A DNA stretch of 5,374 nucleotides, from positions 1 to 5,374 of the forward strand of contig CAKUWM010000215.1 of the NCBI GenBank assembly GCA_934699305.1, written 5' to 3'. Both the position numbers and the translations under genes were made by a program. The notes beneath the pieces were generated by a model. It searched no databases, was not told the origin of the DNA, and saw only the letters and a list, made by a program, of their open reading frames with translations. Origin of the DNA: an uncultured Saprospiraceae bacterium. Lineage in GTDB: Bacteria; Bacteroidota; Bacteroidia; Chitinophagales; Saprospiraceae. This document shows, piece after piece, positions 1 to 5,374 of this stretch; the stretch's first letter is position 1, and each line of letters starts with the position of its first letter.

Positions 1-1442
1 TTAATTTTATTGTAAAAATTATATGTTGCCGGAGCTAGTTTGTCTTGAATAGAAAGGTATTCAATCGCAGTATTTACAGCCATTAGATGGATTGTTATAA
101 CTTCAAATGAGTTCTCTATGACTTTACGAGCCATCATAGCTGCATTGCTACCCATACTAACAATATCCTGATTGTCCTTGTTACAGGAAATGCTATGAAG
201 GTACATGGGGTAGGAGAGTGTTTGATTCTCAGCTGTAGTAGATGTAGCTGTAAATTGTGCCCCTTGGAGGCCGAAGTTGAAGCCTAATTTTCCTAAATTG
301 ACAAAAGGTGGAAGTTTTTGGTTCAAATGATCATTAAGGAGGAAGTTTAATTGTCTCTCCATGAGCATAGATAGCCTTGTAATTGCTATTTTTATTTTAT
401 CCATCTCCAAAGCCACATAATCACCATGGAAATTGCCACCATGAAAAACGTATTGATGTTCGGTAGATATAATTGGATTATCATTAACTGAATTTACCTC
501 ATTTATAAGGACTTTTTCCGCATATTCTATTGTATCCCATATTGGACCTAAAATTTGTGGCACACAACGCAATGAATAATATTCCTGCACTTTATCATTT
601 AAAATATATTCATCCGGTATATTATTGTAATAAATACTTTCACGCTTTCTGATGCACTGACTATCTGCCAAATATTCACGCATATAACTAGCTACAATTT
701 TTTGACCGGCATGAAGTTTTACATCATTTAAGGCCTGGGCAAAATGATCATCAAATGAATTGACAATTTCATTAATCAGACAAGTGGCCATTATGGCAAT
801 TTTTGACAACTGCTTTGCCCTGATTATATTAATAAGTCCGATACCGGTCATTGCAGAAGTTCCATTGATTATAGCCAGGCCTTCTCTGGATACGATTTGA
901 ATAGGGTCTAGATTTTTTGTTTTAAATAGTTCATGTGTATCGGTTACTTTTTGTTCAAAAGAGCACCGGCCCTCTCCAATCAATGTCAGCGCAACTTGTG
1001 CCAGTTGAACTAAGTCGCCACTTGCTCCAACACTCCCGTGCTCATATATTAGAGGGTAAATACCCATATTGATAAACTGAACTAAAAGTTCAAAGACGGA
1101 ATGGTGAATGCCGCTATAGCCTAATACTAAGGTATTCAATCTGGATAATAAAATACTTCTTACCACTGAATCAGGGAGAAGGTTGCCGCTTCCTGTGCAG
1201 TGAGATCTTATTAGATTTAATTGTAATTCTTCTCTTTCGTCATCATTTATTCGGTATTGAGCCATAGGACCAAATCCGGTATTGATTCCATATATTATTT
1301 TATTGTCCGAAAATTTTTTTAAAAACTCACAATTGACCTTACATCTACGTAATGCATCATGATCAATATTTACAGTCCCTTCATTTAATACTATTTCTTC
1401 AAAATCGCCTATTTCTAAAGGTTTGCTTCCAAGTAATATCAT
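1..1442 (-). CDS. Aromatic amino acid ammonia-lyase, probably tyrosine ammonia-lyase (3' end beyond window)
   Basis: This is an MIO-dependent lyase of the HAL/PAL/TAL family, which removes ammonia from an aromatic amino acid to give an arylacrylate. The reading frame is open from ATG at 1442 to the left edge: 480 codons, with roughly 20-30 residues missing compared with the usual length of about 500. Visible motifs are YGINTGFG (51-58, catalytic Tyr51), SHCTG (80-84), GASGDL (139-144, with Ala140-Ser141-Gly142 forming the MIO cofactor), INGT (192-195), QEYYSLRC (286-293), NDNP (320-323), GGNFHG (335-340) and NQDIVSMG (424-431). Gln425 stands where histidine ammonia-lyases have the active-site Glu, and His81 matches the tyrosine-selective position. 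Many blocks agree with the Flavobacterium johnsoniae tyrosine ammonia-lyase as I remember it. I infer tyrosine as substrate and 4-coumarate as product, perhaps for a flexirubin-type pigment. The start is fixed by a TAA in frame at 1455-1457 and a GAAAGG run about 7 nt upstream. Histidine is less likely but not excluded. Confidence 0.9.
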   Translation of the reverse strand, partial: MILLGSKPLEIGDFEEIVLNEGTVNIDHDALRRCKVNCEFLKKFSDNKIIYGINTGFGPMAQYRINDDEREELQLNLIRSHCTGSGNLLPDSVVRSILLSRLNTLVLGYSGIHHSVFELLVQFINMGIYPLIYEHGSVGASGDLVQLAQVALTLIGEGRCSFEQKVTDTHELFKTKNLDPIQIVSREGLAIINGTSAMTGIGLINIIRAKQLSKIAIMATCLINEIVNSFDDHFAQALNDVKLHAGQKIVASYMREYLADSQCIRKRESIYYNNIPDEYILNDKVQEYYSLRCVPQILGPIWDTIEYAEKVLINEVNSVNDNPIISTEHQYVFHGGNFHGDYVALEMDKIKIAITRLSMLMERQLNFLLNDHLNQKLPPFVNLGKLGFNFGLQGAQFTATSTTAENQTLSYPMYLHSISCNKDNQDIVSMGSNAAMMARKVIENSFEVITIHLMAVNTAIEYLSIQDKLAPATYNFYNKI

Positions 1443-1470
1443 TTTCAACCTTTCTTATTTTTTAGAGATG

Positions 1471-1478
1471 CAAATGTA
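1471..1478 (-). promoter_or_regulatory. Candidate -7 box for the ammonia-lyase gene
   Basis: On the minus strand the sequence TACATTTG matches the Bacteroidota -7 consensus TAnnTTTG. It would place the transcript start near 1464 and leave a leader of about 20 nt, a normal length, before the ATG at 1442. No TTG or TTTG occurs at the expected 17-23 nt spacing upstream, so the -33 element is absent or weak. This may mean the promoter needs an activator. Confidence 0.45.
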
Positions 1479-1531
1479 TAAAATATTAAATATATATTAT
1501 TCGTTTAATAAGCTATATCAATTATCTTGGA

Positions 1532-1565
1532 TTACATCACAATTTGGCTCATTAAATTGTGGTAA
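1532..1565. repeat. Bulged 12-bp inverted repeat upstream of the lyase promoter
   Basis: CACAATTT (1538-1545) pairs perfectly with AAATTGTG (1554-1561) across an 8-nt spacer. After a 2-nt bulge (1536-1537), TTAC (1532-1535) pairs with GTAA (1562-1565). It lies about 55-85 bp upstream of the lyase -7 box and downstream of the tRNA. No T run follows on either strand, so it does not look like an intrinsic terminator. A binding site for a dimeric regulator of the lyase gene, or a 3' processing or termination hairpin for the tRNA transcript, are both possible. Confidence 0.4.
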
Positions 1566-1647
1566 CATCATTAAAATCTGAAATGGGATGGCTATGTCAG
1601 ATAAAGGCTTTGAAAAATAGGAACTTAAAGTTTGAATTAAATCTAAG

Positions 1648-1719
1648 TAGCCCCTCCAGGAATCGAACCTGGATCAAAAGTTTAGGAAACTTCTATTCTA
1701 TCCGTTGAACTAAGGGGCC
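1648..1719 (-). tRNA. tRNA-Arg, anticodon CCU
   Basis: The 72-nt minus-strand sequence folds as a complete cloverleaf. The acceptor stem is GGCCCCT with AGGGGCT (a G-U first pair, the rest Watson-Crick). The D stem is GTTC with GAAT around a loop containing G18-G19. The anticodon stem is GAAGT with ACTTT around loop TTCCTAA. The variable loop has 4 nt, and the T arm CCAGG/CCTGG has loop TTCGATT. The anticodon CCT at 1686-1684 reads AGG arginine codons. The discriminator base is A, and CCA is not encoded (ACTT follows), so CCA must be added after transcription. The gene begins 21 nt after the carB stop codon in the same direction. Confidence 0.96.
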
Positions 1720-1726
1720 AATTGCG

Positions 1727-1734
1727 CAAAAATA
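1727..1734 (-). promoter_or_regulatory. Candidate -7 box for tRNA-Arg
   Basis: TATTTTTG on the minus strand fits TAnnTTTG and ends 7 nt before the first base of the tRNA, so transcription would start at or just before the mature 5' end. A -33 TTTG is not evident; the region 17-23 nt upstream reads ATGTTT. The box lies within the AT-rich hairpin after carB, so one short stretch may serve both genes. Co-transcription with carB is the alternative. Confidence 0.35.
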
Positions 1735-1750
1735 TCATTTTTATTGATAT
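1728..1750 (-). terminator. Weak AT-rich hairpin at the end of carB
   Basis: On the minus strand ATATCA (1750-1745) and TGATAT (1737-1732) form a 6-bp stem with a 7-nt loop that contains the carB TAA stop, followed by four Ts (1731-1728). The shape is that of an intrinsic terminator, but the stem is short with only one G-C pair, so strong termination is doubtful. Read-through into the tRNA is plausible. Confidence 0.25.
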
Positions 1751-4557
1751 AAAAACATGGCTGCACTTTTTTCGATTTCTCTGAAAAATGGATCTTTTAA
1801 ATCCTTTATAAATCTGATTGCTTCACCTGTTGACTTCATTTCAGGACCCAATCTTTTATCTACTTTAGGGAATTTATTAAATGAAAAGACAGGTTCTTTG
1901 ATAGCATATCCTTCTAGTTTCGGTTTGATTTCAAAATCCTTTAATTTATGAGTTCCCATCATAATTTTTGTGGCGATATTTAAGAAAGGAACACCGTAAG
2001 CCTTTGCGATAAAAGGTGTAGTGCGACTTGCCCTTGGATTGGCTTCAATTACATACACCTTCTCATTTTTTATAGCAAATTGGATGTTTATCAAGCCTCT
2101 GATATCCAATGATTTTGCCAATTTTAAAGCATGGTCTTTCATCGTTTCTAATACCTCATCTGATAAGCTATAAGTCGGTAACATAGCTGAGCTGTCCCCT
2201 GAATGAATTCCGGCAGGCTCAATGTGCTCCATTATGCCCATAATATATAGCTCTTCACCATCATAGATTGCATCAATTTCTGCTTCCTTTGCTCTTTCTA
2301 AAAATTGATCAATCAACACTTTATTGTCCGGCATGTGTTTAAATATATTGAGGACGGCCTGCTCAAGCTCATTATCATTGATAACGATTTTCATTCTCTG
2401 CCCTCCTAATACATACGATGGTCTGACCAACACAGGATAGGATACTTCATTGGCTATATCGAGAGCCTCATCTGCATCTTGAGCAGCACCGTATTGAGGA
2501 TAAGGGATATCCAATTCTTTCAACAAATCTGAAAATATCTTGCGGTCTTCCGCCCGATCCATATTAGCAAAGCTGGTACCGATGATTTTGATGCCTTGTT
2601 TATCAAGCTTTTCAGCAAGTTTTAAGGCTGTCTGACCACCTAATTGTACTATTACACCTATCGGTTTTTCCAACTCTATAATCTCAATTAGATGCTCCCA
2701 ATAAATGGGTTCAAAATAAAGTTTATCTGCTATATCAAAATCTGTTGACACAGTTTCCGGATTGCAATTTACCATAATGGCTTCATAGCCAACTTCTTTA
2801 ATGGCTAATAGACCATGTACACAGCAATAGTCAAACTCTATCCCTTGACCTATTCTATTTGGACCAGACCCTAAAACGATTATTTTGGGTTTATCAGATG
2901 GAATACTTTCATTTTCTTCGTCGAAGGTAGAATAAAAATAAGGAGTATGGGCATCAAATTCTGCTGCACAAGTGTCCACCTGCTTATATACGCGTCGTAA
3001 TCCGATACTGTACCTGGCATTGGTTACGTCCTCTTCTTTGACCCTCATTAACCAGGCTATCTGTGCATCAGAATAGCCTGATTGTTTTAATAATTTAAAA
3101 AATTCAAAAGGTATATCTTCAGGTACATTATATCGAATCAATTCCTCTTCCAGATTGCATAACTGTTTGATTTCTCTGATAAACCAAGAATCTATACCGG
3201 TAAGTTTTTTAATTGTTTTCTCCGGAATACCCAATCTAATCGCATCTTTGAGGCGATAGATCCGGTCATCACTGGCTTTGACCAATCGCTCCATTATGTC
3301 TTCTGTACGAATCCACTCTTTTATATCGGCTCCTAAACCACTTCTATTATTTTCTTGTGACTGACAAGCCTTTTGTAAGGCCTCAGAAAAACTTCTTCCG
3401 ATAGCCATAACCTCACCAACTGACTTCATTTGTAGGCCAAGTAAGTGATCGGCATCCGGGAATTTTTCGAAATTCCAACGCGGCATCTTTACAATGACAT
3501 AATCTAACGTCGGTTCAAATAATGCGGATGTGTTTTTGGTAATTTGGTTGCTTAACTCGTCTAACGTATAACCTATTGCTAATTTTGCAGCAATTTTGGC
3601 AATGGGATATCCTGTTGCTTTGCTTGCTAATGCGGATGAGCGGGATACTCTGGGATTTATCTCTATTGCAATGAGCTCTTCTGTTTCAGGATTTTGGGCA
3701 AATTGAACATTGCAGCCTCCCCAGAAATTACCCAATGCTCGCATCATTTTAATGGCATCATTTCGCATACGCTGATAGGCTGTATCGCTCAACGTCATTG
3801 CCGGAGCAACTGTAATACTGTCGCCTGTATGAATGCCCATAGGATCCAAATTTTCAACCGTACAGATGATAATGACATTATCGTTGGAATCTCTCAATAA
3901 TTCCAATTCATATTCTTTCCATCCTAATACAGCTTTTTCTACAAGTACCTCGTGAGTGGGTGAGGCATTAAGACCTAATTTCAAAGCTTCACTAAAGTTT
4001 TCTTCTTCAAACACAATGCCGCCACCTGTTCCACCTAAAGTATAAGAAGGTCTGATAACAAGGGGAAATCCAATCTTTTGAGCCGCTTCCATTCCTTCTA
4101 AATAAGAATTGGCAATGTAGGATGGTGCAACGTGCATACCTATATCAAGCATTAACTTCTTGAATCGTTCTCTATTTTCAGCCAATTCAATTGCTTCTAA
4201 GTCAACACCAATCAATTGAACTCCATACTTATCCCACACACCTTGTTCTCCGGCTTCAATGCATAAATTAAGGGCTGTCTGACCACCCATAGTGGGAAGT
4301 ACAGCATCTATTTGCCGTTCTTCCAATATTGTAACAATTGAATCTACAGTTAATGGAAGCAAATAAATGTGATCCGCAGTAACCGGATCGGTCATTATGG
4401 TTGCGGGGTTGGAATTAATCAAGGTAACTTCAATTCCTTCTTCCCGCAAGGATCGGGATGCTTGAGTACCAGAATAATCAAATTCGCACGCTTGACCTAT
4501 AACGATTGGTCCACTTCCGATAATCAAGACGGAACGTATATCCGGATTTTTGGGCAC
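1741..4557 (-). CDS. carB: Carbamoyl-phosphate synthetase large subunit, lacking the C-terminal allosteric domain
   Basis: CarB makes carbamoyl phosphate from bicarbonate, two ATP and ammonia passed on from the glutaminase subunit CarA (not in this window), supplying pyrimidine and arginine synthesis in the cytoplasm. The two ATP-grasp halves are both intact. In the first, Arg129, Arg169, the GGTGGG loop (175-180), His243, Gln285, Glu299, Asn301 and Arg303 sit at the same numbers as in Escherichia coli CarB. In the second, Arg672, Arg712, His785, Glu838, Asn840 and Arg842 are offset by three. An oligomerisation region lies at about 402-550. The protein is 938 residues long against about 1073 in E. 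coli; it stops where the MGS-like domain that binds UMP and IMP would begin. I recall flavobacterial CarB proteins of about 950 residues, so this is probably lineage-typical and not a truncation. The start codon is GTG: a TAA in frame at 4570-4572 allows no upstream ATG, and MPKNPDI matches the E. coli N-terminus MPKRTDI. No Shine-Dalgarno sequence is seen. Confidence 0.98.
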   Translation of the reverse strand: MPKNPDIRSVLIIGSGPIVIGQACEFDYSGTQASRSLREEGIEVTLINSNPATIMTDPVTADHIYLLPLTVDSIVTILEERQIDAVLPTMGGQTALNLCIEAGEQGVWDKYGVQLIGVDLEAIELAENRERFKKLMLDIGMHVAPSYIANSYLEGMEAAQKIGFPLVIRPSYTLGGTGGGIVFEEENFSEALKLGLNASPTHEVLVEKAVLGWKEYELELLRDSNDNVIIICTVENLDPMGIHTGDSITVAPAMTLSDTAYQRMRNDAIKMMRALGNFWGGCNVQFAQNPETEELIAIEINPRVSRSSALASKATGYPIAKIAAKLAIGYTLDELSNQITKNTSALFEPTLDYVIVKMPRWNFEKFPDADHLLGLQMKSVGEVMAIGRSFSEALQKACQSQENNRSGLGADIKEWIRTEDIMERLVKASDDRIYRLKDAIRLGIPEKTIKKLTGIDSWFIREIKQLCNLEEELIRYNVPEDIPFEFFKLLKQSGYSDAQIAWLMRVKEEDVTNARYSIGLRRVYKQVDTCAAEFDAHTPYFYSTFDEENESIPSDKPKIIVLGSGPNRIGQGIEFDYCCVHGLLAIKEVGYEAIMVNCNPETVSTDFDIADKLYFEPIYWEHLIEIIELEKPIGVIVQLGGQTALKLAEKLDKQGIKIIGTSFANMDRAEDRKIFSDLLKELDIPYPQYGAAQDADEALDIANEVSYPVLVRPSYVLGGQRMKIVINDNELEQAVLNIFKHMPDNKVLIDQFLERAKEAEIDAIYDGEELYIMGIMEHIEPAGIHSGDSSAMLPTYSLSDEVLETMKDHALKLAKSLDIRGLINIQFAIKNEKVYVIEANPRASRTTPFIAKAYGVPFLNIATKIMMGTHKLKDFEIKPKLEGYAIKEPVFSFNKFPKVDKRLGPEMKSTGEAIRFIKDLKDPFFREIEKSAAMFLYQ

Positions 4558-4726
4558 GATATATAAAATTTAGGTTGAAAATATTTTAGGGAGAAAGCAT
4601 TGTTAAACCGAAAATAATCTAAAGAACGACTCTTGAATACATAAAATGGTCGCGTTATTGGAATATTACTATACTTATTCAAGATGGACATTAACAAATG
4701 CAAGCCAAACTTTTAATTTGACGCCG
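4558..4726 (-). other. Long untranslated leader of carB
   Basis: If the -7 box at 4734-4727 is used, the carB transcript has a leader of about 160 nt, long for a housekeeping gene. I see no strong hairpin and no known riboswitch or recognisable attenuator pattern. The leader holds an out-of-frame ATG at 4691-4689 that opens a 55-codon ORF ending at 4524, overlapping the start of carB by 34 nt. The part next to the GTG is very AT-rich and probably unstructured, which may help ribosome entry without a Shine-Dalgarno sequence. Confidence 0.35.
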
Positions 4727-4734
4727 CAAAGCTA
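4727..4734 (-). promoter_or_regulatory. Candidate -7 box for carB
   Basis: TAGCTTTG on the minus strand is a full match to TAnnTTTG, in the context TTATTAGCTTTGC that is typical of Bacteroidota promoters. It is the only such match between carB and the divergent gene in this orientation. At the -33 position there is only a TTCAAA-like sequence, not TTTG. Transcription would begin near 4720. Confidence 0.6.
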
Positions 4735-4923
4735 ATAATAATCATCATAAAATTTGAATGATATATTTATTTTTTAATTTATTATAACTTGGAGATTTGT
4801 AAAATTAACATTGTTTTTTGGTTATTAATCAATGATTTTCGTGTCTTGCACGGAATGGATTATACATAGATACTAAAAAGTATAGATGAAAATATATAGT
4901 AAAAAATATAATATTTATAAATA
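4735..4923. other. AT-rich divergent intergenic region, no gene seen
   Basis: This is the middle of the 440-bp gap between carB and the isomerase gene. I found no convincing ORF or RNA gene on either strand. It holds short AT-rich inverted repeats and two small hairpins (4837-4855 and 4870-4883), none with features of a terminator. It probably serves as the upstream region for the two outward-facing promoters. Confidence 0.5.
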
Positions 4924-4925
4924 TT
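4910..4925. repeat. Perfect 16-bp palindrome next to the rightward promoter
   Basis: The sequence AATATTTATAAATATT reads the same on both strands. It ends within the first of two possible -33 TTTG elements (4924-4927) and four bases before the second (4929-4932), an operator-like position. It is made only of A and T in an AT-rich region, so chance or a simple DNA-bending role is possible. Confidence 0.35.
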
Positions 4926-4928
4926 TGG

Positions 4929-4957
4929 TTTGAAATTCCAATTTAATATTACCTTTG
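4929..4957 (+). promoter_or_regulatory. Near-consensus Bacteroidota promoter of the isomerase gene
   Basis: TTTG at 4929-4932 and TACCTTTG at 4950-4957 are separated by 17 bp, matching the Bacteroidota pattern TTTG-N17-23-TAnnTTTG. A second TTTG at 4924-4927 gives a 22-bp spacing that also fits. Transcription would begin near 4964 and leave a leader of about 35 nt before the ATG at 4998. This is the best-formed promoter in the window and suggests steady housekeeping expression. Confidence 0.75.
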
Positions 4958-4997
4958 CACGGATTTTTCAAAACTTAGAAACAACAAACTTAATTAC

Positions 4998-5374
4998 ATG
5001 GGAATAATCACAGGGATTAGAAAGCGTGGAGCTCTAATGATTATATTGATTGGTATTGCGACTGGTGGCTTTATTATTATGGATGTGGTACAAAATCAAA
5101 ACATGTCTGCATCGGCCGGAAATATTGGTTCTGTAGAAGGCGTTACATTGGACTTCAATGAGATGAGAAATATGGAAGAAATTTTATACCAAGGTTCTGA
5201 CGCTGATGAATATTCTAAAAGAGACTATATCTGGAATTACTTCGTCGAAAATACCATTTCTGGCAATGAAGCTGAAAAAGTGGGATTGATGGTCGGCAAA
5301 AACGAATTATTGGATATGGAATTTGGTACCAATATCAGTTCACTCATCCGTCAGAGATTTGCAAATCCTCAAAC
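4998..5374 (+). CDS. Membrane-anchored SurA/PpiD-type peptidyl-prolyl isomerase, N-terminal part (3' end beyond window)
   Basis: The frame runs from ATG at 4998 to the right edge, giving 125 full codons. The N-terminus is a short basic stretch (Arg8, Lys9, Arg10), then one hydrophobic segment at about 11-29, consistent with an inner-membrane anchor whose C-terminal part faces the periplasm. Residues from about 40 follow the SurA_N-like chaperone pattern of Bacteroidota PpiD-type proteins: GSVEG (44-48), a helical acidic stretch, YIWNYFVEN (78-86), NEAEKVGL (90-97) and RFANPQT at the edge. Full-length members are roughly 700 residues with one or more parvulin domains further on; that part cannot be seen here. 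The family helps outer-membrane and secreted proteins fold. The start follows a strong promoter by about 35 nt, and no Shine-Dalgarno sequence is visible, as is usual in this phylum. The assignment rests on the N-terminal pattern alone, so catalytic activity cannot be judged. Confidence 0.8.
   Translation, partial: MGIITGIRKRGALMIILIGIATGGFIIMDVVQNQNMSASAGNIGSVEGVTLDFNEMRNMEEILYQGSDADEYSKRDYIWNYFVENTISGNEAEKVGLMVGKNELLDMEFGTNISSLIRQRFANPQ

Noticed and set aside
1..3. TTA at the left edge read as the stop codon of the lyase
   Set aside because: It is out of frame with the lyase: the codons in frame are at 3-5, 6-8 and so on, so the gene runs past the edge.
1757..1951. Plus-strand 64-codon ORF opposite the 3' end of carB
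   Set aside because: It lies wholly antisense to well-conserved CarB sequence, has no promoter or start signal of its own and resembles no family I know.
3694..3900. Plus-strand 68-codon ORF opposite the first ATP-grasp half of carB
   Set aside because: It is antisense to conserved CarB motifs; its openness is explained by carB codon use.
1741..4557. CarB as a truncated pseudogene
   Set aside because: All catalytic and ATP-binding residues are kept in both halves and the end falls at a domain boundary, so a functional shorter form is more likely.
4369..4566. Plus-strand 65-codon ORF opposite the start of carB
   Set aside because: It covers the conserved CarB N-terminus in antisense and has no independent support.
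4837..4855. 7-bp hairpin with a 5-nt loop in the intergenic region
   Set aside because: It includes a G-U pair, has no T run, and no gene ends nearby; it could well be chance.
4870..4883. ATACT/AGTAT inverted repeat with a 4-nt loop
   Set aside because: Five AT-rich pairs are expected by chance in this sequence.

Overview
The window looks like chromosomal DNA from a member of the Bacteroidota, probably a flavobacterium or a relative. It is AT-rich. Start codons lack clear Shine-Dalgarno sequences, except for a modest purine run before the lyase gene. Promoter-like TAnnTTTG boxes, the Bacteroidota -7 element, precede each of the four transcription units. The first gene resembles, as far as I recall it, the tyrosine ammonia-lyase of Flavobacterium johnsoniae. 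CarB lacks the C-terminal regulatory domain, and the last gene begins like the membrane-anchored SurA/PpiD-type isomerases of this phylum.

Layout from left to right. Positions 1-1442, minus strand: an aromatic amino acid ammonia-lyase of the MIO family, 480 residues seen, with its C-terminus beyond the left edge. Positions 1443-1647: a short spacer with a -7 box for the lyase gene and a 12-bp bulged inverted repeat. Positions 1648-1719, minus strand: tRNA-Arg with anticodon CCU. Positions 1741-4557, minus strand: carB, the large subunit of carbamoyl-phosphate synthetase, 938 residues, starting at GTG. Positions 4558-4997: a divergent intergenic region with a promoter for carB facing left and a near-consensus promoter facing right. 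Positions 4998-5374, plus strand: the first 125 codons of a membrane-anchored peptidyl-prolyl isomerase, cut by the right edge.

The genes do not form one pathway. CarB makes carbamoyl phosphate for pyrimidines and arginine, the lyase probably makes 4-coumarate from tyrosine (in this phylum often for flexirubin or aryl-polyene pigments), and the isomerase is a periplasmic folding factor. carB, the tRNA and the lyase gene point the same way, but the tRNA and the lyase gene each seem to have their own promoter. I see no mobile element, CRISPR array or defence system. The points most worth a second look are the domain loss in CarB, its GTG start behind a leader of about 160 nt that holds an overlapping 55-codon ORF, the glutamine in place of the HAL glutamate in the lyase, and two palindromic sites near promoters.
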